Positions 52,457-60,619 of a stretch of 64,000 bases of DNA are shown here, in pieces. The stretch's first letter is position 1; each line of letters begins with the position of its first letter. The stretch comes from Planctomycetes bacterium TMED75 (GTDB taxonomy: Bacteria; Planctomycetota; Phycisphaerae; Phycisphaerales; SM1A02), in contig NHEC01000014.1 in assembly GCA_002171655.1 (NCBI GenBank), positions 1-64,000 of the forward strand, in the 5' to 3' direction. The notes under the pieces were generated by a model, which saw only the letters and a list, made by a program, of their open reading frames with translations, made no database searches and was not told the DNA's origin. Made by a program: the position numbers and the translations under genes.

Positions 52457-52726
52457 ATGACCATCACCCAACAGAAGAAATCCGAGCTCATCAGTGAACA
52501 TGGCCGAGCCGGAACAGACACGGGTTCTCCAGAAGTGCAAATTGCCGTTCTCTCAGAGCGGATCAATGCACTCCAGGGCCACTTTAAGAACAACCACAAG
52601 GATCACGCGAGCCGAAGAGGCCTGCTTATGCTTGTGGGACGCCGTAATCGGCTCTTGAGGTATCTGGCCAGAACCAATCGACCGAGCTATCTCGAACTGA
52701 TCAAGAAGCTGGGACTCAGAAAGTAA
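52457..52726 (+). CDS. rpsO: 30S ribosomal protein S15
   Basis: Predicted 89-residue ribosomal protein that binds 16S rRNA helix 22 and helps build the platform. [14 protein letters not shown] at the N-terminus, [16 protein letters not shown]-x-x-D-H-x-S-R-R-G-L and [30 protein letters not shown] are full-length S15 motifs. ATG 52457 is chosen by family length; the frame upstream is noncoding leader. It precedes pnp, as in many bacteria. Confidence 0.96.
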   Translation: MTITQQKKSELISEHGRAGTDTGSPEVQIAVLSERINALQGHFKNNHKDHASRRGLLMLVGRRNRLLRYLARTNRPSYLELIKKLGLRK

Positions 52727-52770
52727 ATTGCATTGGTTCCGGACGTACCCGGAGCATGCATTCACACATG

Positions 52771-52844
52771 CCACGAATCGGCAGTGGGCGGATCGCATCA
52801 GCGATTGAACGCCTGTGCACTCCGCCTTCTGCCGGGGTTCGTGG
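52771..52844 (+). promoter_or_regulatory. Long stem-loop in the rpsO-pnp intergenic region
   Basis: Three stacked helices can be read: CCACGAA (52771-52777) with TTCGTGG (52838-52844), GGCAG (52780-52784... read 80-84) with CTGCC (52829-52833), and GGCGGA (52787-52792) with TCCGCC (52821-52826). A small TCGC-ATCA-GCGA hairpin sits at the apex (52793-52804). There are about 18 paired positions in the main stem and no T run after it, so it is not a simple terminator. In E. coli an RNase III-cleaved hairpin at this place lets PNPase control its own mRNA; a similar function here is inferred. Confidence 0.6.
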
Positions 52845-52920
52845 TTTCAAGAGGCATCAGACTAGACAGAATTTCGTCTCATGCCAGAGGTGGCCAAGGG
52901 TCACTTAACAGGAGTACACC

Positions 52921-55074
52921 ATGACCAAGACCGTTGTAGAACGAGAAATTGGCGGCCGTATGATGCGGATGGAGACAGGACGGGTAGCCAAGCTGGCTTC
53001 CGGAGCTGTCATCATCAGCTACGACGAGACTGCAGTGCTTTCAACCTGCGTCCGGGCAGACCCACGACCAGGACTCGACTTCTTCCCCCTCCAATGCGAT
53101 TATCGGGAAAAGCTCAGCGCCGGCGGCAAGTTCCCAGGCGGGTTCCGCAAGCGCGAAGGCGCTCCAAGCGAAAAAGAAATCCTCACCATGAGAATGATGG
53201 ACCGCCCAATGCGTCCACTGTTTCCAGATGGTTTCATTGATGAAGTGCAGATCCAATGCTGGGTGATGTCCCATGACGGCCAGAACGATGCCGACGTGGT
53301 GGCTTGCTGTGGAGCTTCGGCAGCAGCACACATTTCGGATGCCCCCTTCGAGGGCCCCATCGCGACGGTTCGAATCGCACGAATCTACACTGATGCGGGT
53401 GCCGAATTCGTCCTCAACCCTTCCCAAGCCCAAATTGAGTTCAGTGATCTCGACTTGGTCCTTTCGGGTCACAAGGACGGGATCAACATGATTGAGGTTG
53501 GCGCCGCTGAGATCAGCGAAGCAGATCTCATCGAGGCCATGAAATTTGGCATCAAGGAAGGTATCAACCCCATTCTGGAGTTGATCGAGGAACTGCGAGA
53601 GAAGTGCAATGCTCCTGAAAAGCGCATGGGCAAACTTGCGCTGCCCAGTGAAGATGTCATGGACGTCGTGAAGAGTGCGATTTATGACGAACTCGTCGAA
53701 GCACGTAAGCTCAAAGGAAAGCAGATCCGCAACGACAAGGTTGCAGAACTTCGTGAGAAGGTCCTGCATGAGCACTTCGCTCTCCCCGAAGGTGGCGATT
53801 ACGTCAGCTACAAGCACGCTGAAACCCGCAGAAAGGACGCGGTCGAGTCGTTCCGCAAGCTTGAGAAGAAGATCACCCACATGCTCATCGCCGAACACGG
53901 GATCAGAGCTGAAGGGCGTGGACTGGATGTGATTAGAGACATCGAGATGGAACCCTCCATCTTCCCCAGAACACATGGATCAGCCTTCTTCCAGCGAGGT
54001 GAAACTCAGAGCCTCGTGACCTGCGTTCTTGGTACTCTCAAGGGGGAACAGATCGTGGACGGCTTGATGCCGGAATATGCCAAGAAGTTCTATCTCCACT
54101 ACAACTTCCCCCCCTTCTGCACCGGAGAAGCCGGACGGATCATGGGACCGGGCAGACGAGAGCTGGGCCACGGCTCACTTGCAGAGAAGTCACTTCTCGG
54201 AATCCTTCCTTCCAGTGAAGATTTTCCCTACACCATCAGACTGGTTTCCGACATCACGGAATCAAACGGGTCCTCTTCAATGGCCTCGGTCTGTGGAGGC
54301 TGCCTCGCACTGATGGACGCTGGAGTTCCGATCATCAACATCTGTGCAGGCATCTCAGTTGGTCGATTCACCTCTTCCGAAGGAAAGGTCACTCATGTGA
54401 TGGACATCCTGGGTGAAGAGGACTTCTTCGGCGAAATGGACTTCAAGGTTTCAGGTACTGTCGACGGCATCACCGGGATTCAGCTCGACCTCAAGGCGAG
54501 AGGCCTGGACCTGGATGAGGTCGCCGTGATCTTTGAGAAAGCCAAGACCGGTCGGCTTCAGATCATCGATCAGATCAAGTCGGTACTTCCCGAGCCTCGC
54601 GAAGATATCTCGAAGTATGCACCAAGAATCATGACCGTGAAGATCGATCCGGACAAGATCGGCAAGCTCATCGGCCCTGGAGGCAAGACCATTCGCTCCA
54701 TTCAGGAACGGACGGGCGCTCAGGTGGATGTCGAGGAAGACGGCACTGTCTTCATCGCCAGCGTCAACGCCGAGGGTGGCATGCAGGCCCGTGCGGAAGT
54801 GGAAGCACTGGGAGCCGAAATCAAGGTCGGGTCTGTATACGACGCCAAGGTGGTCTCAACCAAGGACTTTGGGTGCTTCGTCGAGCTGGCACCGGGAACT
54901 GACGCCATGTGCCACATCTCGGAATTGGATTCCGGCTATGTAGAAAACGTGGAAAAAGTTGTTTCCGTGGGCGACGTCATCAAGGTCAAGGTAATCAACG
55001 TCGACGAAAACGGCAGAATCAAGGTTTCTCGCAAGGCCCTTATGGGAGAGGCAGTTGCAAGCGAAAAGAACTGA
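52921..55074 (+). CDS. pnp: Polyribonucleotide nucleotidyltransferase (PNPase)
   Basis: Predicted 717-residue trimeric 3'-5' phosphorolytic exoribonuclease of RNA decay. AGGAG lies 6 bases before ATG. Two RNase PH domains contain DFFPLQCDYREKLSAGGKFPGG and, in the second, SSMASVCGGCLALMDAGVP with the D-x-x-x-x-D catalytic segment (GEEDFFGEMDFK). The KH domain has KIGKLIGPGGKTI (about 579-591), and the S1 domain spans about 635-708 (GCFVELAPGTDAMCHISEL). Preceded by a long RNA hairpin and followed by a strong terminator. Confidence 0.97.
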   Translation: MTKTVVEREIGGRMMRMETGRVAKLASGAVIISYDETAVLSTCVRADPRPGLDFFPLQCDYREKLSAGGKFPGGFRKREGAPSEKEILTMRMMDRPMRPLFPDGFIDEVQIQCWVMSHDGQNDADVVACCGASAAAHISDAPFEGPIATVRIARIYTDAGAEFVLNPSQAQIEFSDLDLVLSGHKDGINMIEVGAAEISEADLIEAMKFGIKEGINPILELIEELREKCNAPEKRMGKLALPSEDVMDVVKSAIYDELVEARKLKGKQIRNDKVAELREKVLHEHFALPEGGDYVSYKHAETRRKDAVESFRKLEKKITHMLIAEHGIRAEGRGLDVIRDIEMEPSIFPRTHGSAFFQRGETQSLVTCVLGTLKGEQIVDGLMPEYAKKFYLHYNFPPFCTGEAGRIMGPGRRELGHGSLAEKSLLGILPSSEDFPYTIRLVSDITESNGSSSMASVCGGCLALMDAGVPIINICAGISVGRFTSSEGKVTHVMDILGEEDFFGEMDFKVSGTVDGITGIQLDLKARGLDLDEVAVIFEKAKTGRLQIIDQIKSVLPEPREDISKYAPRIMTVKIDPDKIGKLIGPGGKTIRSIQERTGAQVDVEEDGTVFIASVNAEGGMQARAEVEALGAEIKVGSVYDAKVVSTKDFGCFVELAPGTDAMCHISELDSGYVENVEKVVSVGDVIKVKVINVDENGRIKVSRKALMGEAVASEKN

Positions 55075-55120
55075 TTCCCCCCCTTTGAAATCCCTTATTA
55101 GAACTCAATGATGTAAATTT

Positions 55121-55158
55121 AAAACAACAGGCGCCAGAAGGGCGCCTGTTGTTTTTTC
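55121..55158 (+). terminator. Rho-independent terminator after pnp
   Basis: AACAACAGGCGCC, loop AGAAG, and GGCGCCTGTTGTT form a perfect stem of 13 bp or more, with A-rich upstream and T-rich downstream flanks. Confidence 0.93.
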
Positions 55159-55257
55159 CCAGAGCACTTGCATATGTGGGAAGAAATGTTCAAACTGTTT
55201 GAGATAGTTGAAACCGGGCTAACAGGATCCAAGTTCATTTGAGGCGGTGCAGCGGAC

Positions 55258-55524
55258 ATGACTGAGACGGGAAAGATCAATACCCTGGAGACCGTTGAGG
55301 GCGAAGTGAAGTGGTTTGATGCCCGCAAGGGCTTCGGCTTCATTGTGGGCCCTGAAAACCAGGACATCTTCGTCCATTTCTCCGTAATCGATCAGGAATC
55401 CGGGTTCCGGACACTTAAGGACGGAGAGCGTGTGGTCTACAGTGCCACACAGGGCGACAAGGGATGGTCGGCGACACATGCCAAGGCCCTGGACCGATCC
55501 AGCGTCGGTTCGACCACGGACTGA
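55258..55524 (+). CDS. Cold-shock domain protein
   Basis: Predicted 88-residue single-stranded nucleic acid binding protein of the CspA family. EGEVKWFDARKGFGFIVG includes RNP1 (KGFGFI), and DIFVHFSVI includes RNP2. An N-terminal extension of about 12 residues and a Ser/Thr-rich C-terminus frame the domain. ATG 55258 lacks a strong binding site; ATG choice rests on length. It lies between the pnp terminator and the histidine kinase. Confidence 0.92.
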   Translation: MTETGKINTLETVEGEVKWFDARKGFGFIVGPENQDIFVHFSVIDQESGFRTLKDGERVVYSATQGDKGWSATHAKALDRSSVGSTTD

Positions 55525-55571
55525 CTGCAGTCCGAGTCAGTCCATTTCAGCCATGACAGGCGGTTTACCCG

Positions 55572-56447
55572 ATGAAATTCGGCATTGAAGCTGTACTTGT
55601 GGCCTCGCTGGTAGCCGCAGTAGTCACGGCGGTTGTTCTGCATTTCAGGCTGAAACGACGAGAGTTGCAGGCCCGTGCAGCAGAACGTCGTGCCGCCAAG
55701 GCAGAGCGACTTGCGGAACTTGGTTCGATGACCGGCGGACTGGCTCATGAGATTAAAAACCCGCTGTCGACAGTGGTACTCAATGCGCAACTCCTCAAGG
55801 AGGAAGTTGATGAGTCCAATATCAAAGACGAACACTCCGAGAGAATAGGCCGCAGAACGGACGCGCTTCAGAGGGAAGCAGAACGACTTCGAGAAATCCT
55901 CGAGGATTTCCTCCGCTTTGCCGGTCGGATGAAACTGGATCCAACCTCAACTGATGTCAAGGTGCTGGTGGACCAGCTGGTGGATTTCTTCCATCCACAA
56001 TGCGAACGTGCCGGCGTATTGCTGCGCGAGGACTTCCAATCTGATTCACTTATGGCCCGGGTCGACGACAGTCTGCTGAAGCAGGCGATTCTCAACCTAC
56101 TCATCAATGCCCTCCAATCCATGGAAGGGCTTGAGAAGGAGCACAAAGAGCTTCTGGTGAGGCTTGAACACAGTGCGGGAGAGCTTGGAATTCATGTCAT
56201 CGACCAGGGGAAAGGGATTACCCCGGACCAACTGGAATCGATCTTCAGACCGTATGTATCCACGAAATCAGGGGGAACAGGATTGGGACTGCCGACCACT
56301 CAACGAATTGTTGAGGAGCACGGAGGCAGAATCGAGGTTCACTCTGTGCCGGGACAGGGAAGTGACTTCACCATTAGGATCCCGATTGATGGCCCCACGG
56401 ATACCGAAAGTTCCACAGACCCCGGTCAATCAAGGAAGTCCATCTGA
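55572..56447 (+). CDS. Membrane histidine kinase with minimal sensor
   Basis: Predicted 291-residue kinase. A single N-terminal TM helix (about 7-24) is followed by a charged coiled coil. H59 in GGLAHEIKNPLS is the phosphoacceptor; the ATPase has LLINALQSM (N box), H-V-I-D-Q-G-K-G-I (G1), S-T-K-S-G-G-T-G-L-G-L (G2) and GQGSDFTIRIP. No periplasmic sensor domain is present, so it probably senses internally or through partners. No response regulator is adjacent. The 3' end overlaps top6A by 22 bases. Confidence 0.9.
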   Translation: MKFGIEAVLVASLVAAVVTAVVLHFRLKRRELQARAAERRAAKAERLAELGSMTGGLAHEIKNPLSTVVLNAQLLKEEVDESNIKDEHSERIGRRTDALQREAERLREILEDFLRFAGRMKLDPTSTDVKVLVDQLVDFFHPQCERAGVLLREDFQSDSLMARVDDSLLKQAILNLLINALQSMEGLEKEHKELLVRLEHSAGELGIHVIDQGKGITPDQLESIFRPYVSTKSGGTGLGLPTTQRIVEEHGGRIEVHSVPGQGSDFTIRIPIDGPTDTESSTDPGQSRKSI

Positions 56448-57730
56448 CGCAGGCGTTCCGGGACGTATTCCTCGGTGACGTAGGAAATATCCTTGGTGAT
56501 GAGGGACTCCACTTCCATCTTGAATCCGTTACCCAGCATCTTCTTGATTTCAGTCTGCCAGTGCCGACGGTCCTTGAACCATGGGTACTCAGCGATTTGC
56601 TTGGCGCGAGTACGGTCTCGATCACTCAAGGCAATTTTTACATCATCTGAAAGACCACACCGCTCGTAATCGACAGCACGTATGCCAAGATATTTTGCCT
56701 CGGGAACAGCCATACGCTCGCTTTCATAGGCAAGGTTGATGGATCCCTGCTTGATCACGCTGTAGATGTAGTGACCCCAAGGATCGCAATCAAGCAGGCA
56801 ATAGATGGGGAGACCCAGTTCATTATGCAGCCGGTGCAGCAGGCGACGGACACCTCGTGGGGGTTGCCCGGAACCTTCGGTAAGAATGCAATTATGCGTC
56901 TCCCAGAACCGATCTTCGTTGAAACGACTCCAGACAGTGTCTTTCTCTACGTGAAGAACAAACTTGGCTTCCGACTTGCCAAACTTGATGACATTTGGCT
57001 CGCAGATCGAAGGTATTGCATAACCGCCACTGCCCATCCTTCGGCAATTGATTTCGTCACCTTTGTCAAACACCGTGATATTTCCGACCATGGTGCCGCG
57101 CTTCTTGGCGAACACATGCAAATCCTCTCGCAATGTAGCCAGAGTCACTTCGATGTCTTCAAGGATGGTGTCTGATTCCGACTGCTCGTCGAAAGTCTTC
57201 TCCTTGGTTCCCTGAATGGTGTGCAAACTCTTGTAGTACATGCCGCGAAGACTCAGCGTCTTTCCTACTTCGACAAGGTCCTTGCAGCCCTTGGCGAGGA
57301 GCAAGGTTTGCATGAACTTTCGAGCTTGATTGAGATTGAATAATTCTCGCCGCTGAGTATTTGACCCCATTTCCAGAATGCGTTTGGCGCGATTGAAGCG
57401 CATATTGGAGACTGCCCGGGTAGGGACCTCCATGAACGGATCCTGTTCGGCCAGACTCGAATCGACTACTTCAGTAGCCAGCTCATTAATCCGAGAGATG
57501 GTGAACTTGTTTCGATCTTTGGTGGAAAGGCCCGTTGGGGACTTGGCGCGCTTCTTGAGAATCTTGCCTTCCTTGCGGACGGGGGGGCTTCCCTTGGACC
57601 GGGACACCTTCTTCTTGGTTGCTGCCTTCTTGGTAGCGGTTTTCCTAGAAGTCTTCTTCTTCCGCGAAGGGGCAGAGGCCCTTGCCGAGGTCTTTGTTGT
57701 TTTTTTTGAAGCAGTCTTTTTCTTGGCCAT
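56426..57730 (-). CDS. top6A: DNA topoisomerase VI subunit A with histone-H1-like tail
   Basis: Predicted 434-residue Spo11/Top6A-type DNA-cleaving subunit. In known enzymes it forms a covalent 5'-phosphotyrosyl link and, with Top6B, passes duplex DNA through a double-strand break. The 5Y-CAP part contains LRGMYYKSLH, with Y165/Y166 as the catalytic candidates; the Toprim part has E262 (LHVEKDTVW) and D314/D316 (LLDCDPWGHYIYS). Residues 1 to about 65 are an added tail of Lys, Ala, Ser and Thr like histone H1, absent from archaeal Top6A. The gene follows top6B by 3 bases. Length without the tail is near the archaeal 370. Confidence 0.93.
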   Translation of the reverse strand: MAKKKTASKKTTKTSARASAPSRKKKTSRKTATKKAATKKKVSRSKGSPPVRKEGKILKKRAKSPTGLSTKDRNKFTISRINELATEVVDSSLAEQDPFMEVPTRAVSNMRFNRAKRILEMGSNTQRRELFNLNQARKFMQTLLLAKGCKDLVEVGKTLSLRGMYYKSLHTIQGTKEKTFDEQSESDTILEDIEVTLATLREDLHVFAKKRGTMVGNITVFDKGDEINCRRMGSGGYAIPSICEPNVIKFGKSEAKFVLHVEKDTVWSRFNEDRFWETHNCILTEGSGQPPRGVRRLLHRLHNELGLPIYCLLDCDPWGHYIYSVIKQGSINLAYESERMAVPEAKYLGIRAVDYERCGLSDDVKIALSDRDRTRAKQIAEYPWFKDRRHWQTEIKKMLGNGFKMEVESLITKDISYVTEEYVPERLRQMDFLD

Positions 57731-57733
57731 GTT

Positions 57734-59599
57734 TTATTTGCCTGACTTCCTCGGCTTGCTTACCGCACGCTTCTTCAAAGCCCTTGCTGCGTTTTTCTTT
57801 TTTGGGGGACTTGCATCCGAGTTACCAAAGAGATCTTCATCTGGATCCATCGGCCCAGAAACATCTCGGATGACCACATCTCCGTCCCTGGCCAGAGCTC
57901 CTCCATCATCGACAACCCGACCTTCGTCATCGAGCACATTGTCGGCCTCAGCGGTCTTGGACTCAGCTCGTCTGAGCAACGCGTCATAGACGAGACCTGC
58001 TTCGGTTCCAGTGATTGCTTCACAACTTCGAGAAATCTCACCGATATATCGTGCGAAGACATCTCGTCGCTGGGATTCGCGTTTCATCCGCATCCGACGA
58101 CGCAAGTACGTTCCAAGTTTGCGGCCACACTCCTGCAGAGCGAGCTTCATTTCCTTGCGGATTTCATCGTAGTCAGCGATCGCTTCCTTGGACTCGCTAG
58201 TGAATGGAACCCAAACACTAGCCATGTGGATCATGATCACAAGGGGTCCAGAGGGAAGGCTGGACCGCGACTGGGTCAGACCGTAGTTTTTCCAGGATGC
58301 TTCCATGGCGGCCTTGAACGAACAACACGCTGATTGCTGGTAGAGAAGCGGAACGCGATTTGCGAACCTCAGAACACGAGCAAGCTCATCACCGGGGAGC
58401 GAACCTCCGTAGGCGATACCAACCTCAATCTGGAATGGATTTCCTCGGTATACAGTGGGTGGCCTGCAAGAAGCGGTAAAAAACTCTGCCTCAACTTCTT
58501 TGAGCAGTCCAGCGAGCAGAGCCTTGCTGCCGATTGGAACGAGGCAGTTCGTTGGCGGAGACATGATCTTGACCTGCTGGATGGCCTCGTAGAGCTTCTC
58601 CGCGTCTTGATGCTCGACCTGTTTGATCCAGGTGCGATCAGTCAACTCCGCCCGTCTGCAGATTTCCTTAGCGACATTGGGACCAACCCGGCAGAATTCA
58701 TTCTTGAAGAACGCACCAAGCTGTGTTGACGATGTGCGCTCGAGCATCTGAATAAGGGTCCCAAGCTCAATACCCTTTGGGTGAGGTTTTATCTCCGAGG
58801 GCTCGGGCGGCAGTTCTTGGACCCCACGCGGAAAATCAGATCGTTCGTTCCCTGGGCTCAGGTAGGTAATGGAAGCATGGGGATTGGCAATGGCCGTTTG
58901 CTCAAGATATTCACCGATCGATTGTCGGCCTTTGAGATATCGGCCTTCCAATTCAATTGAGACCTGGGTTCCGCTCCCGTTTGGGAAGAGCTCATCCGCC
59001 GATGCTTTCTCAGTTTCACTCACCACATCTGCACGGTTCTTGGAAGTATCCATCTTCAGGACCACTTCGTGAGATGGTTTTCGCTTCGACGTCTTTGTGA
59101 CGATGACGACCGGCTGCCCTGTAGTCATCAATCCGTACATTCCGGCAGCAGAGATTCCAATCCCCTGCTGCCCTCTGCTCATTTTCAGTCGATGAAACTT
59201 GGAACCGTACAGAAGCTTGCCGAATATGTTCTCGATCTGCTTGCGAACAATTCCTGGACCATTATCTCGAATGGTGATTCGAAAACGAGTCTCACCAAGC
59301 TGCAGGACCTCCACATGAAGATCTGGAAGAATATTGGCTTCTTCACATGCATCCAATGCGTTGTCAACTGCTTCTTTGACCGTAGTGAGCATGGCTTTGC
59401 GTGGATTATCGAATCCAAGCAGATGCCGGTTTTTGGCGAAGAATTCACTGACAGAGATCTCACGCTGGCGAGAAGCCATCTCCTCAGCCGTGCTTCCACG
59501 TGTGGAACCCTTCTTCTTGCGGTCGGGTTGCTTTGTCTTGTCTGTAGCTGGCACGGTACTGGGTATGCTCACTGGATGACCTGCGAATGACGGAATCAA
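57734..59599 (-). CDS. top6B: DNA topoisomerase VI subunit B
   Basis: Predicted 621-residue GHKL ATPase subunit. ATP-site motifs: KEAVDNALDACEEA (N box, N80), IRDNGPGI (G1, 111-117), MSRGQQGIGISAAGMYG (G2, 140-155) and NGSGTQVSIEL (G3). A helix-two-turn-helix-like segment (about 300-360) and the transducer, including the conserved Lys region and FRGNPFQIEVGIAYGG (here Y-R-G-N-P), follow. The C-terminus ends in a Lys/Ala/Arg-rich tail of about 25 residues. Start is TTG 59599; GTG 59572, with AGG at 7 bases, is a good alternative. Divergent from ndk. Confidence 0.94.
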   Translation of the reverse strand: MIPSFAGHPVSIPSTVPATDKTKQPDRKKKGSTRGSTAEEMASRQREISVSEFFAKNRHLLGFDNPRKAMLTTVKEAVDNALDACEEANILPDLHVEVLQLGETRFRITIRDNGPGIVRKQIENIFGKLLYGSKFHRLKMSRGQQGIGISAAGMYGLMTTGQPVVIVTKTSKRKPSHEVVLKMDTSKNRADVVSETEKASADELFPNGSGTQVSIELEGRYLKGRQSIGEYLEQTAIANPHASITYLSPGNERSDFPRGVQELPPEPSEIKPHPKGIELGTLIQMLERTSSTQLGAFFKNEFCRVGPNVAKEICRRAELTDRTWIKQVEHQDAEKLYEAIQQVKIMSPPTNCLVPIGSKALLAGLLKEVEAEFFTASCRPPTVYRGNPFQIEVGIAYGGSLPGDELARVLRFANRVPLLYQQSACCSFKAAMEASWKNYGLTQSRSSLPSGPLVIMIHMASVWVPFTSESKEAIADYDEIRKEMKLALQECGRKLGTYLRRRMRMKRESQRRDVFARYIGEISRSCEAITGTEAGLVYDALLRRAESKTAEADNVLDDEGRVVDDGGALARDGDVVIRDVSGPMDPDEDLFGNSDASPPKKKNAARALKKRAVSKPRKSGK

Positions 59600-59785
59600 C
59601 CACTCGGATTCGCCGTGCAGGGATTGGGCGATGAGAAGCTCACCAGCCCTTCCGGGGGATACTCGACCTCCTTGCCGAGCACGACCAGAAGAATCCTAAC
59701 CGAAGGAAGTTCATGGGTCTCTGATCAAGAAAATCCGGTATGATTTCGACCCGTTTGACCCATCAATCCCAGGAGACTCAGAACC

Positions 59786-60256
59786 ATGGAAACGACACTC
59801 ATCATTCTCAAGCCCGACGCCGTGCAAAGAGGCCTCATGGGACGAATCATTTCGAGGTTTGAGGACAAGGGCCTCCAGGTTGTTGGTGGCAAGTTCATGA
59901 AGATCTCCCAGGAACTCGCCAGTGAGCACTACAAGGATCACGTTGAAAGACCGTTTTACGCCAGCTTGGTCAATTTCATGACCAGCTCCCCTGTTCTGGT
60001 CCTTGCCTTGCGAGGAAATGGCGCGATTGCTGTCTGTCGAAGCATGATGGGAGCCACATTTGGATCTCAAGCGGCTTCGGGGACGATCAGAGGTGATTTC
60101 GGGGTCTCCAATTCATTCAATCTGATTCATGGCTCGGACTCGCCTGAAAGTGCCGGAAGGGAGCTGAAGCTCTTCTTCACTGAAGGAGAAGTGCTTCAGT
60201 GGGACCGAGCCAGTGAAGGCTGGATCTACGACCTTTCCAGTGGAACCGCTGAGTAA
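59786..60256 (+). CDS. ndk: Nucleoside diphosphate kinase
   Basis: Predicted 156-residue kinase that balances NTP and dNTP pools by phosphate transfer through a His. It opens TLIILKPDAVQRGLMGRIISRFEDKG; the catalytic His is in FNLIHGSDSPESAGRE near the C-terminus. AGGAG lies 10 bases before ATG. A -10-like TATGAT lies near 59737. Compared with most NDKs (about 140 residues) a short C-terminal extension is present. Confidence 0.96.
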   Translation: METTLIILKPDAVQRGLMGRIISRFEDKGLQVVGGKFMKISQELASEHYKDHVERPFYASLVNFMTSSPVLVLALRGNGAIAVCRSMMGATFGSQAASGTIRGDFGVSNSFNLIHGSDSPESAGRELKLFFTEGEVLQWDRASEGWIYDLSSGTAE

Positions 60257-60550
60257 AGCTTGAGCGCTGCTGAATGCGAAAAAGAGCGCCAAGGTCCGAA
60301 TAACATAAATCCATTCATGAAATGGACTTGTGACACGGCAAGCCAGCCGCTCCGGCAGAATCCTCAGGATAAATGAAATCTGCGCAACCCATTGCTGCGT
60401 AACTCATATCAAGAACGATGTTGCGGACGAACCACCCCACTGCGGCCGTCGTAACAGATCACGTAAAGCTTTGCTCCAACAGCAGTACACGCTGACGGAG
60501 AGCACAAGGTGAAGTGTGAGCACATCGACGGCATTTGGGTGGCTCGACGA
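60257..60550 (+). other. Leader and intergenic region before sigma factor gene
   Basis: About 290 bases after ndk contain no gene. A GTG at 60509 with GGAG 8 bases before it opens the sigma-factor frame early, but the structured element at 60551-60600 and the AGGAG at 60604 argue for the later ATG. No clear terminator for ndk is visible here. No recognised promoter consensus. Confidence 0.45.
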
Positions 60551-60608
60551 ATGGGGACATCACTCTACGGCGTGAATCACGTCGGCTGTCGTGTCCCCAT
60601 ATCAGGAG
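60551..60608 (+). promoter_or_regulatory. Structured leader element before sigma factor start
   Basis: ATGGGGACA (60551-60559) and TGTCCCCAT (60592-60600) form a perfect 9-bp outer stem. Inside it CGGCGTG-AAT-CACGTCG (60568-60584) forms a 7-bp stem with one G-U pair. Internal loops of 8 and 7 bases lie between. The ribosome binding site AGGAG (60604-60608) comes 4 bases after the outer stem. The placement suggests control of translation, such as a temperature- or ligand-responsive element; no known riboswitch class is recognised. Confidence 0.45.
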
Positions 60609-60619
60609 CTGCCCACATC

